Below are positions 15,846 through 24,327 of a stretch of 37,011 nt of DNA, in pieces. Where the stretch lies: positions 1-37,011 of the forward strand of contig NZ_MDZB01000105.1 of assembly GCF_001816145.1 (NCBI RefSeq), given 5' to 3'. Within the stretch, counting starts at the first letter, position 1; each line of letters begins with the position of its first letter. The position numbers and the translations under genes are program-made. The DNA is from Hymenobacter lapidarius. GTDB lineage: Bacteria; Bacteroidota; Bacteroidia; Cytophagales; Hymenobacteraceae. The notes under the pieces were generated by a model. It saw nothing but the letters and a program-made list of their open reading frames with translations. It made no database searches and was not told the DNA's origin.

Positions 15846-16972
15846 CCTTCGCCGAAATCCCCAACCAAGCGGCTGTGAAGCAGCTCCTGCGCCAGTCGGT
15901 GCAGCGGCAGCATGTGGCGCATGCCCAGCTTTTCCGGGGCAGCGAGGGCGGCGCGGCGCTGGCCCTGGCCCTGGCCTACGCGCAGTTTCTGAACTGCGAG
16001 GCGCGCCCCGCCGATGCCGAGGATAGCTGCGGTCACTGCCCGGCCTGCACCAAAACCGCCAAGCTGGCGCACCCCGACCTCAATTTCGTGCTGCCCGTGA
16101 CCACCACCAAATCGGTGACGAAGGACGCGGTAAGCAGCAAGTTCATGGCCGAGTGGCGCACATTCGTACTCGATAATCCCTATCAGGGCCTCAACGACTG
16201 GATGCAGCACATTGGGGCCGAAAACAAACAGGGCAACATCTCCAAGGACGAAGCCGTGCAAATCCTGAAGCTGGTGAGCCTGAAGGCTTTTGAGGCCCGC
16301 TTCAAAATCGTCATTCTCTGGCTGCCCGAGCTAATGCACCCGGCCGCCGCCAACGCCGTGCTCAAGCTGCTGGAAGAGCCGCCGCCTTCCACCATCTTCC
16401 TGCTGGTGAGTTTCGCGCCCGAGCAGCTACTGCCTACCATTATCAGCCGGGTGCAGCCGGTGGTGGTGCGTCCGTTTTCGGAAAACGACATCACCGACTA
16501 CCTCCACGGCCACTACCACGTGCCCGAAGCCAAGGCCCGCCAGGTGGCGCAGCTGGCCGAGGGCAGCCTGGGTGCCGCCATCGCCAGCCGCGACGCCAAC
16601 GCCGACCACAACTATTTCGAGTTCTTCGTGAAGTGGATGCGCATGGCGTACAGCTGGAAAGCGGCCGACATCCTGAAGCAGAGCGAAGAATTTCAAAAGC
16701 TGGGCCGCGAAAGCCAGAAGGAGCTGCTGAGTTACTCGCTGGGCCTGATACGCAAGGTGTTGCTCTTTGGTATCGACCCGAAATTTGTGCCCCATCTGCC
16801 GGCCGGGGAGCAGAATTTTGTGACCAAGTTTTCCAAGCTGGTAACGCCCCGCAACGCCGACCTGCTGACCAAAGAGCTGACCGATGCGCATTACCACATC
16901 GAGCGCAACGCCAACCCGCGCATGGTATTCGTGGACAGTTCCCTGCGGCTGGGCGGCTTCATGAAGGTTTGA
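15842..16972 (+). CDS. holB: DNA polymerase III subunit delta' (clamp-loader ATPase-like)
   Basis: This 376-residue protein is the delta' clamp-loader subunit. The N-terminal AAA+ region has AHAQLFRGSEGGAAL at the P-loop position, without the usual GK(S/T), so it probably does not hydrolyse ATP, as in other delta' subunits. A zinc module follows with Cys52, Cys63, Cys66 and Cys69. Further on are the delta' hallmarks ANAVLKLLEEPPPSTIFLL, LPTIISRVQPV (the SRC region, here SRV) and a helical C-terminal collar domain. The start overlaps the stop of the GlmU-family gene by four bases (ATGA). Confidence 0.93.
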   Translation: MTFAEIPNQAAVKQLLRQSVQRQHVAHAQLFRGSEGGAALALALAYAQFLNCEARPADAEDSCGHCPACTKTAKLAHPDLNFVLPVTTTKSVTKDAVSSKFMAEWRTFVLDNPYQGLNDWMQHIGAENKQGNISKDEAVQILKLVSLKAFEARFKIVILWLPELMHPAAANAVLKLLEEPPPSTIFLLVSFAPEQLLPTIISRVQPVVVRPFSENDITDYLHGHYHVPEAKARQVAQLAEGSLGAAIASRDANADHNYFEFFVKWMRMAYSWKAADILKQSEEFQKLGRESQKELLSYSLGLIRKVLLFGIDPKFVPHLPAGEQNFVTKFSKLVTPRNADLLTKELTDAHYHIERNANPRMVFVDSSLRLGGFMKV

Positions 16973-17007
16973 AGAACGTAAATCACAGCACGTCATATCA
17001 TATTAAA

Positions 17008-17109
17008 CAGAACGTCATGCTGAGCGCAGCCGAAGCATCTCTACCGCAACACTAATTATAGTTACTACTGCGGTAGAGATGCTTCGGCTGCGCTCAGCAT
17101 GACGTTCTG
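17008..17109. repeat. 41-bp perfect inverted repeat element upstream of hemC
   Basis: The arm at 17008-17048 and the arm at 17069-17109 are perfect reverse complements over 41 bases, with a 20-base AT-rich loop (17049-17068). The outer part of the arm contains AACGTCATGCTGAGCGCAG. A 16-bp partial copy of this end recurs at 34180-34195. The element fills the gap between holB and hemC and ends 21 bases before the hemC ATG; in RNA it would form a very stable hairpin. Confidence 0.9.
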
Positions 17110-17130
17110 AATATCCTCCTCTCTTAAATT

Positions 17131-18054
17131 ATGACCATCCGCCTCGCTACCCGTGCCAGCCGCCTCGCCATGTGGCAAACCGAACACGTGGCCAGCCTGC
17201 TCCAAAAAGCCGGTTTTGCCACCGAAATCGTGCCCATGCAAACCACTGGCGACGCCATTCAGGACCGGTCGCTGGCCAAAATCGGGGCCAAGGGCGTGTT
17301 CACCGAGGAGCTGGAAGTAAGCCTGCGCCGGGGCGAGACCCACCTGGCCGTGCACTCAGCCAAAGACGTGCAAAGCACCATTCCGCCCGACCTGGAGCTG
17401 CTCGCGTTCCTGGAGCGGGAGCAGGTGAATGACGTGGTGCTGAGCTACAACGAAGCGTTTTCGCTGGAGAAGCCCGGCATTGTGCTGGGCACCAGCAGCA
17501 CCCGCCGCAAAGCCCAGCTTCGGCGCTTCTACCCCGAGGCCAGCACCGCCGAAGCCCGCGGCAACCTCCAGACCCGCCTCCGCAAGCTGGAGGAAGGGCA
17601 ATTTGATGCGCTGGTACTGGCCTATGCCGGCGTACACCGCATGGGCTACCATCACCTGGTGCGCTACACCCTGCCCACCGACCAGTTTGTGCCCGCCACG
17701 GGCCAGGGCAGCATTGCCATCGAATGCGCCGCCAGCCTGGACGAAGGCCTCAAAGCCCAACTCAAAGCGGCCCTGGACCACCCCGAAACCCACACCTGCC
17801 TGCTGGCCGAACGCGCCTTTTTGCACACCATGGAAGGCGGGTGCAGCATTCCGTCCTTCGCCCTCGCCACCCTGGCCGGCGGCGTGGTTCGGCTGCACGG
17901 CGGCCTCATCAGCCTCAGCGGCGAGGAGTACGTGGAGGAGATTCGGGAGGCGCCCGCCGCTGATGTGCTGGCGCTGGGCGTCGCCGTTGCCGACTCGGTA
18001 CTGAACCGGGGCGGGCGTGAGATATTGGCCAGCATCCGCCAGCACCGGGGCTAG
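17131..18054 (+). CDS. hemC: hydroxymethylbilane synthase (porphobilinogen deaminase)
   Basis: This 307-residue enzyme joins four porphobilinogen units into hydroxymethylbilane in haem biosynthesis. It has the N-terminal RLATRASRLAMWQ, the GAKGVFTEELE and HSAKDV blocks, GTSSTRRKAQL, and ARGNLQTRL. The cofactor-attachment cysteine is Cys238 in MEGGCSIP. Length and motif order are normal, and the ATG at 17131 gives the family start. It stands apart from other hem genes here, with a 41-bp inverted repeat just upstream and a cyclophilin gene downstream. Confidence 0.97.
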   Translation: MTIRLATRASRLAMWQTEHVASLLQKAGFATEIVPMQTTGDAIQDRSLAKIGAKGVFTEELEVSLRRGETHLAVHSAKDVQSTIPPDLELLAFLEREQVNDVVLSYNEAFSLEKPGIVLGTSSTRRKAQLRRFYPEASTAEARGNLQTRLRKLEEGQFDALVLAYAGVHRMGYHHLVRYTLPTDQFVPATGQGSIAIECAASLDEGLKAQLKAALDHPETHTCLLAERAFLHTMEGGCSIPSFALATLAGGVVRLHGGLISLSGEEYVEEIREAPAADVLALGVAVADSVLNRGGREILASIRQHRG

Positions 18055-18083
18055 TTCTCGGTGCCGCTGTTCGGTACTGGCTG

Positions 18084-18091
18084 TATTTTTG
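18084..18091 (+). promoter_or_regulatory. -7 box for the cyclophilin gene
   Basis: TATTTTTG matches TAnnTTTG exactly, 28 bases before the ATG at 18120. No clear -33 box at normal spacing. Confidence 0.45.
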
Positions 18092-18119
18092 CCGTTGTTT
18101 TTATTTCATTATACCCGCT

Positions 18120-18776
18120 ATGAGTTTTTCTTTTCAACGCCTGGGACTGCTGTTTATGGCCCTGCTTTGGCTAGCCGGCCCGGTTTTGGCTGCCAGCAAA
18201 CCCGGCAAGCCCGGGAAAAAAAGCAACAAGGACGAAGTGGTGACTCTCACCACCTCGCAGGGCGTCATGCGGTTGATTTTATTTGACGACACCCCGCGGC
18301 ACAAAGACAATTTTCTGAAGAAAGCCAAGGGCGGCTTCTACAACGGCACCACGTTTCACCGCGTCATTCCCGGGTTTATGATTCAGGGCGGCGATGCGAA
18401 CTCTAAAGACGCCGACCCCAGCAACGACGGCCTGGGCCAGCCCGATGAGGGCACCATCCCCGCGGAGCTCACCGCCGGGCACCAGCACAACTATGGCGCC
18501 CTGGCCGCCGCCCGCCAAGGCGACTTTGCCAATCCCGAGCGGGCCAGCAGCGCCAGCCAGTTTTACTTGGTTGAGAACCGGGAGGGTACCCACTTTCTCG
18601 ACGGGCAGTACACCGTTTTTGGCCAGGTGATACAGGGCCTGGACGTCATCGGCAAAATTGCGGCTTTTGCCCGCGACGGCCGCGACCGCCCCATTGCGGA
18701 CATCAACATGACCCTGAAAGTGGAAAAGCTCAAGCGCAAGAAAATAGCGGAGCTTTACGGTTACACGTACCGCTGA
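18120..18776 (+). CDS. exported peptidyl-prolyl cis-trans isomerase (cyclophilin type)
   Basis: This is a 218-residue cyclophilin with a signal peptide (about 1-25, LLWLAGPVLAAS) followed by a Lys-rich segment. The catalytic domain shows TTFHRVIPGFMIQGGD, with the catalytic Arg in FHRV, then the Q-F-Y block SQFYLVEN, FLDGQYTVFGQVIQGLDVI, and a short basic C-terminal tail. It would speed proline isomerisation of proteins folding in the periplasm. ATG at 18120 follows the -7 box by 28 bases. The next gene begins 35 bases downstream and may be co-transcribed. Confidence 0.92.
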   Translation: MSFSFQRLGLLFMALLWLAGPVLAASKPGKPGKKSNKDEVVTLTTSQGVMRLILFDDTPRHKDNFLKKAKGGFYNGTTFHRVIPGFMIQGGDANSKDADPSNDGLGQPDEGTIPAELTAGHQHNYGALAAARQGDFANPERASSASQFYLVENREGTHFLDGQYTVFGQVIQGLDVIGKIAAFARDGRDRPIADINMTLKVEKLKRKKIAELYGYTYR

Positions 18777-18811
18777 GTCGGTAATACCTAACACCTAAGC
18801 CCGCGGCAACC

Positions 18812-19717
18812 ATGAAAGTACTCCTCACGGGCACCAACGGGCTGCTGGGCCAGAAACTGGTGGGGCGGCTCTGGCAGCAAGCCGGGGTGGAGCTGGTAGC
18901 CACCTCGCGCGGCGCAAATAAGCTTGCCGGGCTCTACCTCGACGTGCGCTTTGTGCCCCTCGACGTAACCGATGCCGCCCAGGTGCGGCGTGTGCTGGCG
19001 CAGGAGCGCCCCACCCACCTTATCCACACGGCGGCCATGACCAATGTGGATGAGTGCGAGCTGCACCCGGCCGCGTGCTGGCTGCAAAACGTGACGGCCG
19101 TGGAAAACCTGGTGCAGGCCTGCACGGAGTCCGGCATCCACCTCACGCACCTGAGTACCGACTTTGTTTTCAGCGGCAGCGCCGGGCCTTTGTCCGAGGA
19201 GGCCGTGCCCGGCCCAATCAACGTGTATGGCGAAAGCAAGCTGGCTGCCGAGCGGGTGGTGCAGGGCAGTGCCGGCCCGTGGGCCATTGCCCGAACCGTG
19301 CTGGTGTACGGCGTGGCCCACGACTACGGCCGCACCAACATCGTGCTGTGGGTGCGGGATTCCCTGCGCGCTGGCACCCCCATCAAAGTGGTAGCCGACC
19401 AGTGGCGCACGCCCACCCTGGCCGAGGACCTAGCCGAAGGCTGCTGGCTCCTGGCTCACCAAAGCGCACAGGGCATCTACCACCTCAGCGGCGACGAAAT
19501 GCTGACGCCCTACGACATGGCGGTGCACGTGGCCGACTATTTTGGCCTCGACAAACGCTTACTTACCAAAGTGGATGCCAGCACGTTTTCGCAGCCGGCC
19601 CGGCGCCCGGCCCGCACGGGATTTCTCATCGGCAAGGCCCGCCGCGAGTTGGGCTACGCCCCGCGCACGTTTGCCGAAGGGGTGGCCATTGTAGCGGCCC
19701 AAAGCTCCACGAATTGA
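18812..19717 (+). CDS. RmlD-like NAD(P)-dependent sugar-nucleotide reductase/SDR
   Basis: This 301-residue protein is an extended short-chain dehydrogenase resembling dTDP-4-dehydrorhamnose reductase (RmlD). It has the nucleotide-binding GTNGLLGQKL (about 7-16), HTAAMTNVDECE (a typical RmlD block), LSTDFVFSG, the catalytic YGESK (Tyr129, Lys133), and a substrate-domain region with VVADQWRTPTLAEDLAEG and GIYHLSGDE. No rmlA, rmlB or rmlC lies nearby, so it may act on a different sugar nucleotide or other substrate. Spacing to the cyclophilin gene suggests possible co-transcription. Confidence 0.85.
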   Translation: MKVLLTGTNGLLGQKLVGRLWQQAGVELVATSRGANKLAGLYLDVRFVPLDVTDAAQVRRVLAQERPTHLIHTAAMTNVDECELHPAACWLQNVTAVENLVQACTESGIHLTHLSTDFVFSGSAGPLSEEAVPGPINVYGESKLAAERVVQGSAGPWAIARTVLVYGVAHDYGRTNIVLWVRDSLRAGTPIKVVADQWRTPTLAEDLAEGCWLLAHQSAQGIYHLSGDEMLTPYDMAVHVADYFGLDKRLLTKVDASTFSQPARRPARTGFLIGKARRELGYAPRTFAEGVAIVAAQSSTN

Positions 19718-19720
19718 GCA

Positions 19721-19752
19721 AAAAATAACCCGCCGGGGTAGACGGCGGGTTA
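19721..19752 (-). terminator. hairpin terminator for minus-strand transcription
   Basis: TAACCCGCCG (19726-19735) pairs perfectly with 19743-19752 across a 7-base loop. The run of A at 19719-19725 becomes a T-tract on the minus strand, so it should stop transcripts arriving from the right. That implies a minus-strand gene between here and the permease gene. It could also end the plus-strand reductase gene, but the plus-side tail is only TTAAAA. Confidence 0.7.
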
Positions 19753-19879
19753 AAACTCAACAGGGGTAGCCGGTGAGCAGAAGTTACAATACTTGGATAG
19801 AGCGGGTAGAGTAGTACAGCAAATAGAGCGAGGTAGAAACTGAAAAATAATAGGCTGGAGTAGTAGCTGGAAAGGAAGT

Positions 19880-20041
19880 TCAGGATTGGGGCCACACGCC
19901 CACCAGCAGGCCCCCCACCAACACGGCAGTGCGGGCATGTAGCGCGGCTTCGGCCAAAGCCCGGGGCACAATCATGCCATCAGGCGTAACAAAGTCGACG
20001 CTCACGGAGGCAGCACGAGCGGGCTGGACAGGTGCATTCAT
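19880..20041 (-). CDS. small ORF, 53 aa, downstream of the permease operon
   Basis: From ATG 20041 the frame encodes MNAPVQPARAASVSVDF, then VTPDGMIVPRALAEAALHAR and ends TAVLVGGLLVGVWPQS. I do not recognise it. It is the only credible gene upstream of the minus-oriented terminator at 19721, which supports it being transcribed. The C-terminal Val/Gly/Leu segment is hydrophobic. It could be the last gene of the transporter unit or a separate small gene. Confidence 0.35.
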   Translation of the reverse strand: MNAPVQPARAASVSVDFVTPDGMIVPRALAEAALHARTAVLVGGLLVGVWPQS

Positions 20042-20451
20042 GCGCCTGGGAGTGATTGAGGAGGGGTAAATAAGCAAATACATAGACATTGGGTAGAAGG
20101 TGGAGAGTAGGTAGCGCGGTCTGACAGGACGAATCATCCGTAAGGCCATACAATGTTACAGGCGTATTGCAGCCAGAAAAAGGACATAACCGCTGAAAAT
20201 GAGACAAGCAAACCCCGTCATTTCTACTGAAAAAACACAATTAATTGCTTCTTAAAACCGAGTTTTATATATGTCTTGCAACTAAGATGTGTAATTAAGA
20301 ATTTGATTTACAATAAGTAGCATTGAGATTATAAAGGGAAGATTGAAGCCGCTACCACTCGGAAAAAACAGCCATTTGCGACATTGGCGCCACCCGGACC
20401 GCCCCAGATTTAGAGCTTTTTTTGCGGGCTGCAGGGACGTTTCTACGGTGG
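20042..20451. other. AT-rich intergenic stretch after the permease operon
   Basis: About 410 bases with markedly lower GC than their surroundings. I see no gene, no consensus TAnnTTTG box and no clear terminator after the permease stop. The nearest thing to a promoter for the small ORF is GTATTTG on the minus strand near 20080, which misses the consensus spacing. Confidence 0.35.
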
Positions 20452-21432
20452 CTATTCTTCCAGGGTAGAACGGAGACGGCTCAATGAATTTAGGCTTATA
20501 ATGCTTATTATTAGACATAAAGCGGGAAAGGTGAAAGCCCACCAGGCGCTGGGTTCGTTCCTGATGGTGGCCATGAGCCTCCCCCAGCTGGCTACATCGG
20601 GCGGCAGGCCAATGCCCAAAAACGACAACGTACTCTCCAGGCCCAAAAGGCCCGCCATGCTAAGCGGAAGGGCCGTGCGCAGCGGCTGCAGGGCATGGGG
20701 CAAGGCATGATGCAACCACACACGTTGCGGAGAAATGCCGGCCGCCCGCGCGGCCTCCACAAACGGCAGGATGCGCACTCGCAGCATTTGGGCTCGCACC
20801 AGGCGCGCCGGCAGTGGCCAGGAAGTGAGCGTGAGTAAGACGAGCAGGCCCGGGATGGAAACGCCCGTGCCCGCCGCCATGGCCACCACGAGCACCAGTC
20901 GGGGCACGGTGTCCAGGGTAGTAGCAGTGCCCATTACCACCGCATTGAGCGGAATGGGCCAGCTGGGAAAACGCTGCTTGCGCACTCCAAAGAGCAGGCC
21001 CACGCCCAGCCCCCCGGCAGCCACTCCCAGCCCTAATAGGGGTATGGGCAGCTGTAGGGCCCACCACCCCACACCCCCGCCAAGCAGCCAGTACGGCACG
21101 GCCAGGCGGGTGGCATTGCCCCAGAAACCCGCCGCGCCGCCCACCAAAGCCCCCAGCACCGCCGCCAGCACCGCCGCGGGCAGGGTGAGCAGCACCGCCG
21201 TACGGGCCCCAAACACCAGAATGCTCAGCACGTCGCGCCCCTGCGGGTCGGTGCCCAGCCAATGCCCCGCGGCCCCCAGCGGCGGGGTGGCAATGTTGGC
21301 CAAGTCCGGCGAATTGGGCGAGTAGGGCAACGGCAACACCGGCGCCAGCGCGGCCACCAGCAGCACCACACCGAGCCACAGCACGGCCAGCCACTGCGAC
21401 CAAAGGCGGAAAGCAGGGGTCAGGAGTGCCAC
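20452..21432 (-). CDS. oligopeptide/dipeptide-type ABC transporter permease (DppC/OppC-like)
   Basis: This is a 326-residue inner-membrane permease of the peptide/nickel importer class. It has the N-terminal helix, then HWLGTDPQGRDVLSILVFGART, the classic OppC/DppC entry motif, several membrane helices, and the EAA loop EAARAAGISPQRVWLHHALPH that contacts the ATPase. FLGIGLPPDVASWGRL near the end is also typical. The start is GTG at 21432, overlapping the end of the preceding permease gene by 13 bases, so the two are translationally coupled. An unusually long hydrophobic, Gly-rich stretch lies between about 85 and 150. No ATPase gene follows. Confidence 0.92.
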   Translation of the reverse strand: MALLTPAFRLWSQWLAVLWLGVVLLVAALAPVLPLPYSPNSPDLANIATPPLGAAGHWLGTDPQGRDVLSILVFGARTAVLLTLPAAVLAAVLGALVGGAAGFWGNATRLAVPYWLLGGGVGWWALQLPIPLLGLGVAAGGLGVGLLFGVRKQRFPSWPIPLNAVVMGTATTLDTVPRLVLVVAMAAGTGVSIPGLLVLLTLTSWPLPARLVRAQMLRVRILPFVEAARAAGISPQRVWLHHALPHALQPLRTALPLSMAGLLGLESTLSFLGIGLPPDVASWGRLMATIRNEPSAWWAFTFPALCLIISIISLNSLSRLRSTLEE

Positions 21433-22490
21433 CGGATGCGCGGGTCAGCCCAAAAATAAAGCAGGTCGGCTAGGAGCAGGGCCAGCAGCCGGGCCGCTCC
21501 TATCAGCAGTATCCCGCCCACCAGCACGGGATAGTCGCGGGCGGCCGCCGCATCGGCCAGCAGCCGACCCATGCCGGGAAGCGCAAATACCACTTCCACC
21601 ACCACCGCGCCCGCTACCAGGGCCGGAAGCAGCTCCGCAATCAGGGTAATGGTAGGCAGCAGGGCATTGCGTAGCGCGTGGTGGCGGATAATGGCCGGCT
21701 CGGCCAGGCCCTTGGCGCGGGCGGTGGTGGCATAGTCGCTGCGCAGCTCCCGGGCGAGGGCCCCGGACAGGTGCAGGGTAAGCTCGGGCAGCGCGGTGAG
21801 CGTGAGCGCCGCAACGGGCAGCACCAGGTGCAGCGCATACCGGCCTGTCTGGCTCCAGGTATCCAGGTCGGCATCGGTGGCCTGGCTGAGGCCGTAGGCT
21901 GGAAACCAGGCCACTACTTCCGGATTTGCCAAGGTGAGCAGCAGGGCCAGGGCCACCACAAACAAGGGCAGCGCGTGCAGTCCCACCAGGGCAGCCTGCA
22001 GCAAAGAATGCCCCCACGGCCGCCTGGCCAGGCGCTGCCCCAGGCCTAAAGCGCACAGCACCGCCAGGAAAGCGGCGGTGCCCGTGAGCGGCAGCGTAAA
22101 CGACAAGGCCCGGCCCAGCCGGGCCGTCACGGCTTCCCCCGTTCGGAACGAAACGCCCCAGTTGCCGCGCACGAGTCCCGTTGCCCAGCGGTGGTACTGG
22201 TTGTGTGCACCGTTCCAGCGCCATTTCACCCAGTGCAGCTGCGGGTCGGTGGTGCGGCTTAGGTAAAAAAGGGGGAGGTCGAGCCCCAGGCGCTGGCGGA
22301 AGGCGGCCTGCCGGGTGGCCTGGTCGGCGGCGCGGCCGGCACCCGGGCCGGCCGTGGCTTCGGTGGCATCGGGCAGAGCCAGCCGCACCGCCGCATCAAG
22401 GTCCCGGTAGCTCAGCAGAAACACCACCGAAGCCAGTGCCCACACCGCAAGTCCCGTCTGGGCCAGCCGCCGGAATACCAAGCCGACCAT
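21420..22490 (-). CDS. oligopeptide/dipeptide-type ABC transporter permease (DppB/OppB-like)
   Basis: This is a 356-residue permease, partner of the downstream DppC-like protein. It has an N-terminal membrane helix, the WATGLVRGNWGVSF segment (OppB-like G.lG.S motif), and the EAA-type loop TTARAKGLAEPAIIRHHALRN facing the ATPase. After that comes FALPGMGRLLADAAAARDYPVLVG, the usual family end region. Between about 40 and 95 is a soluble insert rich in Ala, Arg and Asp. It starts 2 bases after the stop of the binding-protein gene. Confidence 0.92.
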   Translation of the reverse strand: MVGLVFRRLAQTGLAVWALASVVFLLSYRDLDAAVRLALPDATEATAGPGAGRAADQATRQAAFRQRLGLDLPLFYLSRTTDPQLHWVKWRWNGAHNQYHRWATGLVRGNWGVSFRTGEAVTARLGRALSFTLPLTGTAAFLAVLCALGLGQRLARRPWGHSLLQAALVGLHALPLFVVALALLLTLANPEVVAWFPAYGLSQATDADLDTWSQTGRYALHLVLPVAALTLTALPELTLHLSGALARELRSDYATTARAKGLAEPAIIRHHALRNALLPTITLIAELLPALVAGAVVVEVVFALPGMGRLLADAAAARDYPVLVGGILLIGAARLLALLLADLLYFWADPRIRWHS

Positions 22491-22492
22491 GC

Positions 22493-24253
22493 TTACGGAG
22501 CGGGCGAAGGCTGCGGCGCGCGCACCAATGTCTTCACCGAATAGCCGGGTTTAAGGCTGGAAACCTGCAGGCCGGTGATGCGGCTGCTGGCGGCCACCCG
22601 ATTGGGCAGAAAGAACAGCGGCACCACGGGCATCTCCCGCTGCATCAGGGCCTGGAACTGGCGCAGCAGCTGGGCCCGGCGCTGCTCGGTTTCTGCGGTG
22701 GTAATCGCCTCAATAAGGCGGTCGCTGGCTAGCGTATTAAACCCCGTGGTGTTTCCCGCCCCAATGCCCTCGGAGTGAAATATGGGGGTGAAATTGAACA
22801 TGAAGGGGTTGCCGTTCAGCGTGCGCACATACACATCAAAGTCGCCAGTCTGCATAGAAGCCGAAAAAGTCCCGGATTCGGTGGGTAGCAGCGTTACCGG
22901 CACTCCTATTTGGGCCGCTGCCGCCTGAAATTGCAGGGCCGCGGTCGCAAATAATGTCTCCTCGGCCCGGTACCGCACCCGGAGGGCCAGCTGCTGGCGG
23001 GGGCGGTTGGCAACTGTGCGCACCCATCCGGCTTCGGCGTCGGAGCCGCGCTGCCACCCGGCCTGACGCAGCAAGGCTGCCGCGCGTTTGAGGTCGAAGG
23101 GTACCAACGCCAAACTATCGTTGTAATTCATGCGGTTGGCCGGACTCAGAATGCCGACGGTGCGCGTGCCCGCGCCCATCTGTGTAGCTTTTAGCAGGCC
23201 GGCCGCATCGAAGCAGTGGCTGAGAGCCTGGCGGGTCAAGGCGTCGGCCAAGGCAGGCTGCCGGGTGTTGAAGCCCGCCAGCACCACACTATAAGAAAGC
23301 GAGGAATACAGCCTGAGTGCGTTGCTGGTGCTGGGGGCAGTTTGCAGGCGCGCGTATTCCCGCGCGGGCATCTGCGGGTACACATCCAAATCGCCGCGCC
23401 GCAGGGCCAGCGTGGCCGTGGCCGCATCGGGAATGATGACGTATTCCAGTCGTTTGGGCAGGGCCTGCAGCACCGCGGGCACGGGCCGCAGCCCGGCGTC
23501 AGGCCACCAGTTGGTTTTGCGGCGGAGGGTGAGGTACCGGTCTTTCTCCCACTTTACCAGTTCGTATGGGCCGCAGCCCGGCAAAAGACCGGGCGACCGG
23601 TCCGGCGAGGCTGCCCGGTAGCGCCGGGCCACGCCCAGCAGCACAGTATCAGCCGGCGCCGTTACCGGCCGGCGTTGCAAAGCCCGCAACGAGTAGCGGC
23701 GCAGCTGCCTGCGCGGGTCAATGGCTGCTTCGGACAGAATGGGGAAGTCTCCCGAGGCCACCGAATACTCCAGCGACTGCCCCCGGCACACCAGCGTGAA
23801 GCGGCGCGGGGCGGTCGCAGTAGTCGTTATTTCCTCAATAAAACCGAAACGGGCGCGGGCGGCCTCGTTGGGCAGGTCCGGGCAAAACATCAGCTTCAGC
23901 GTGAAGGCTACGTCGCTGGCCAGCACGGGGTGCCCATTGTCCCAGGCGGCCGCAGCCCGAAGGGTGTAGCGAAGCTCCGTGAGCGAATCGCCAATTAAGT
24001 GGGTTGTGGGCAGGCGTTCGGCCAGTACGGGCGCGTATTTGAGTCGGGTTAAATCGACTTCCAGCAGCCCGAGGTGTAATAAGTTGACGGCATCCAAGGG
24101 TACCTGATTGGGAGACTGAAACGGGTCCAGCGTTTCCGGGTCATGGGACCAGCGTATCCGAATGGCATCAGTGTCAGTACGCTGAGGAGAGCAGCTGTAA
24201 AGCAATCCGGCGATTGTGGTACAGAGCAATTTTCCGAGCGAGTGTTGCGTCAT
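22493..24253 (-). CDS. ABC peptide-binding lipoprotein (SBP family 5, OppA/DppA-like)
   Basis: This 586-residue extracytoplasmic solute-binding protein has a lipoprotein signal ending LLYSC (about Cys21). The mature part is a family 5 binding protein: IRIRWSHDPETLDPFQSP near the N-terminus, LRYTLRAAAAWDNGHPVLASDVAFTL (the W.dG.p.tA.Dv.ft signature), GCGPYELVKWEKDRYLTL, and MNYNDSLALVPFDLKRAAALL toward the end. Such proteins deliver oligopeptides, dipeptides or other ligands to OppBC-type permeases. It begins 74 bases after the repeat-peptide ORF on the same strand and is followed without a gap by the two permease genes. Confidence 0.92.
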   Translation of the reverse strand: MTQHSLGKLLCTTIAGLLYSCSPQRTDTDAIRIRWSHDPETLDPFQSPNQVPLDAVNLLHLGLLEVDLTRLKYAPVLAERLPTTHLIGDSLTELRYTLRAAAAWDNGHPVLASDVAFTLKLMFCPDLPNEAARARFGFIEEITTTATAPRRFTLVCRGQSLEYSVASGDFPILSEAAIDPRRQLRRYSLRALQRRPVTAPADTVLLGVARRYRAASPDRSPGLLPGCGPYELVKWEKDRYLTLRRKTNWWPDAGLRPVPAVLQALPKRLEYVIIPDAATATLALRRGDLDVYPQMPAREYARLQTAPSTSNALRLYSSLSYSVVLAGFNTRQPALADALTRQALSHCFDAAGLLKATQMGAGTRTVGILSPANRMNYNDSLALVPFDLKRAAALLRQAGWQRGSDAEAGWVRTVANRPRQQLALRVRYRAEETLFATAALQFQAAAAQIGVPVTLLPTESGTFSASMQTGDFDVYVRTLNGNPFMFNFTPIFHSEGIGAGNTTGFNTLASDRLIEAITTAETEQRRAQLLRQFQALMQREMPVVPLFFLPNRVAASSRITGLQVSSLKPGYSVKTLVRAPQPSPAP

Positions 24254-24327
24254 GCGAGGTGCCTAAACAGCTACTGCGAAAGCAGGAGGGCAAGATAGGC
24301 ATGAAACGTGAGGCTACTCTTGCGCTT

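Noticed and set aside
20282..20542. 86-codon minus-strand frame over the permease end
   Set aside because: It overlaps the 3' end of the DppC-like gene in another frame and shows no motif.
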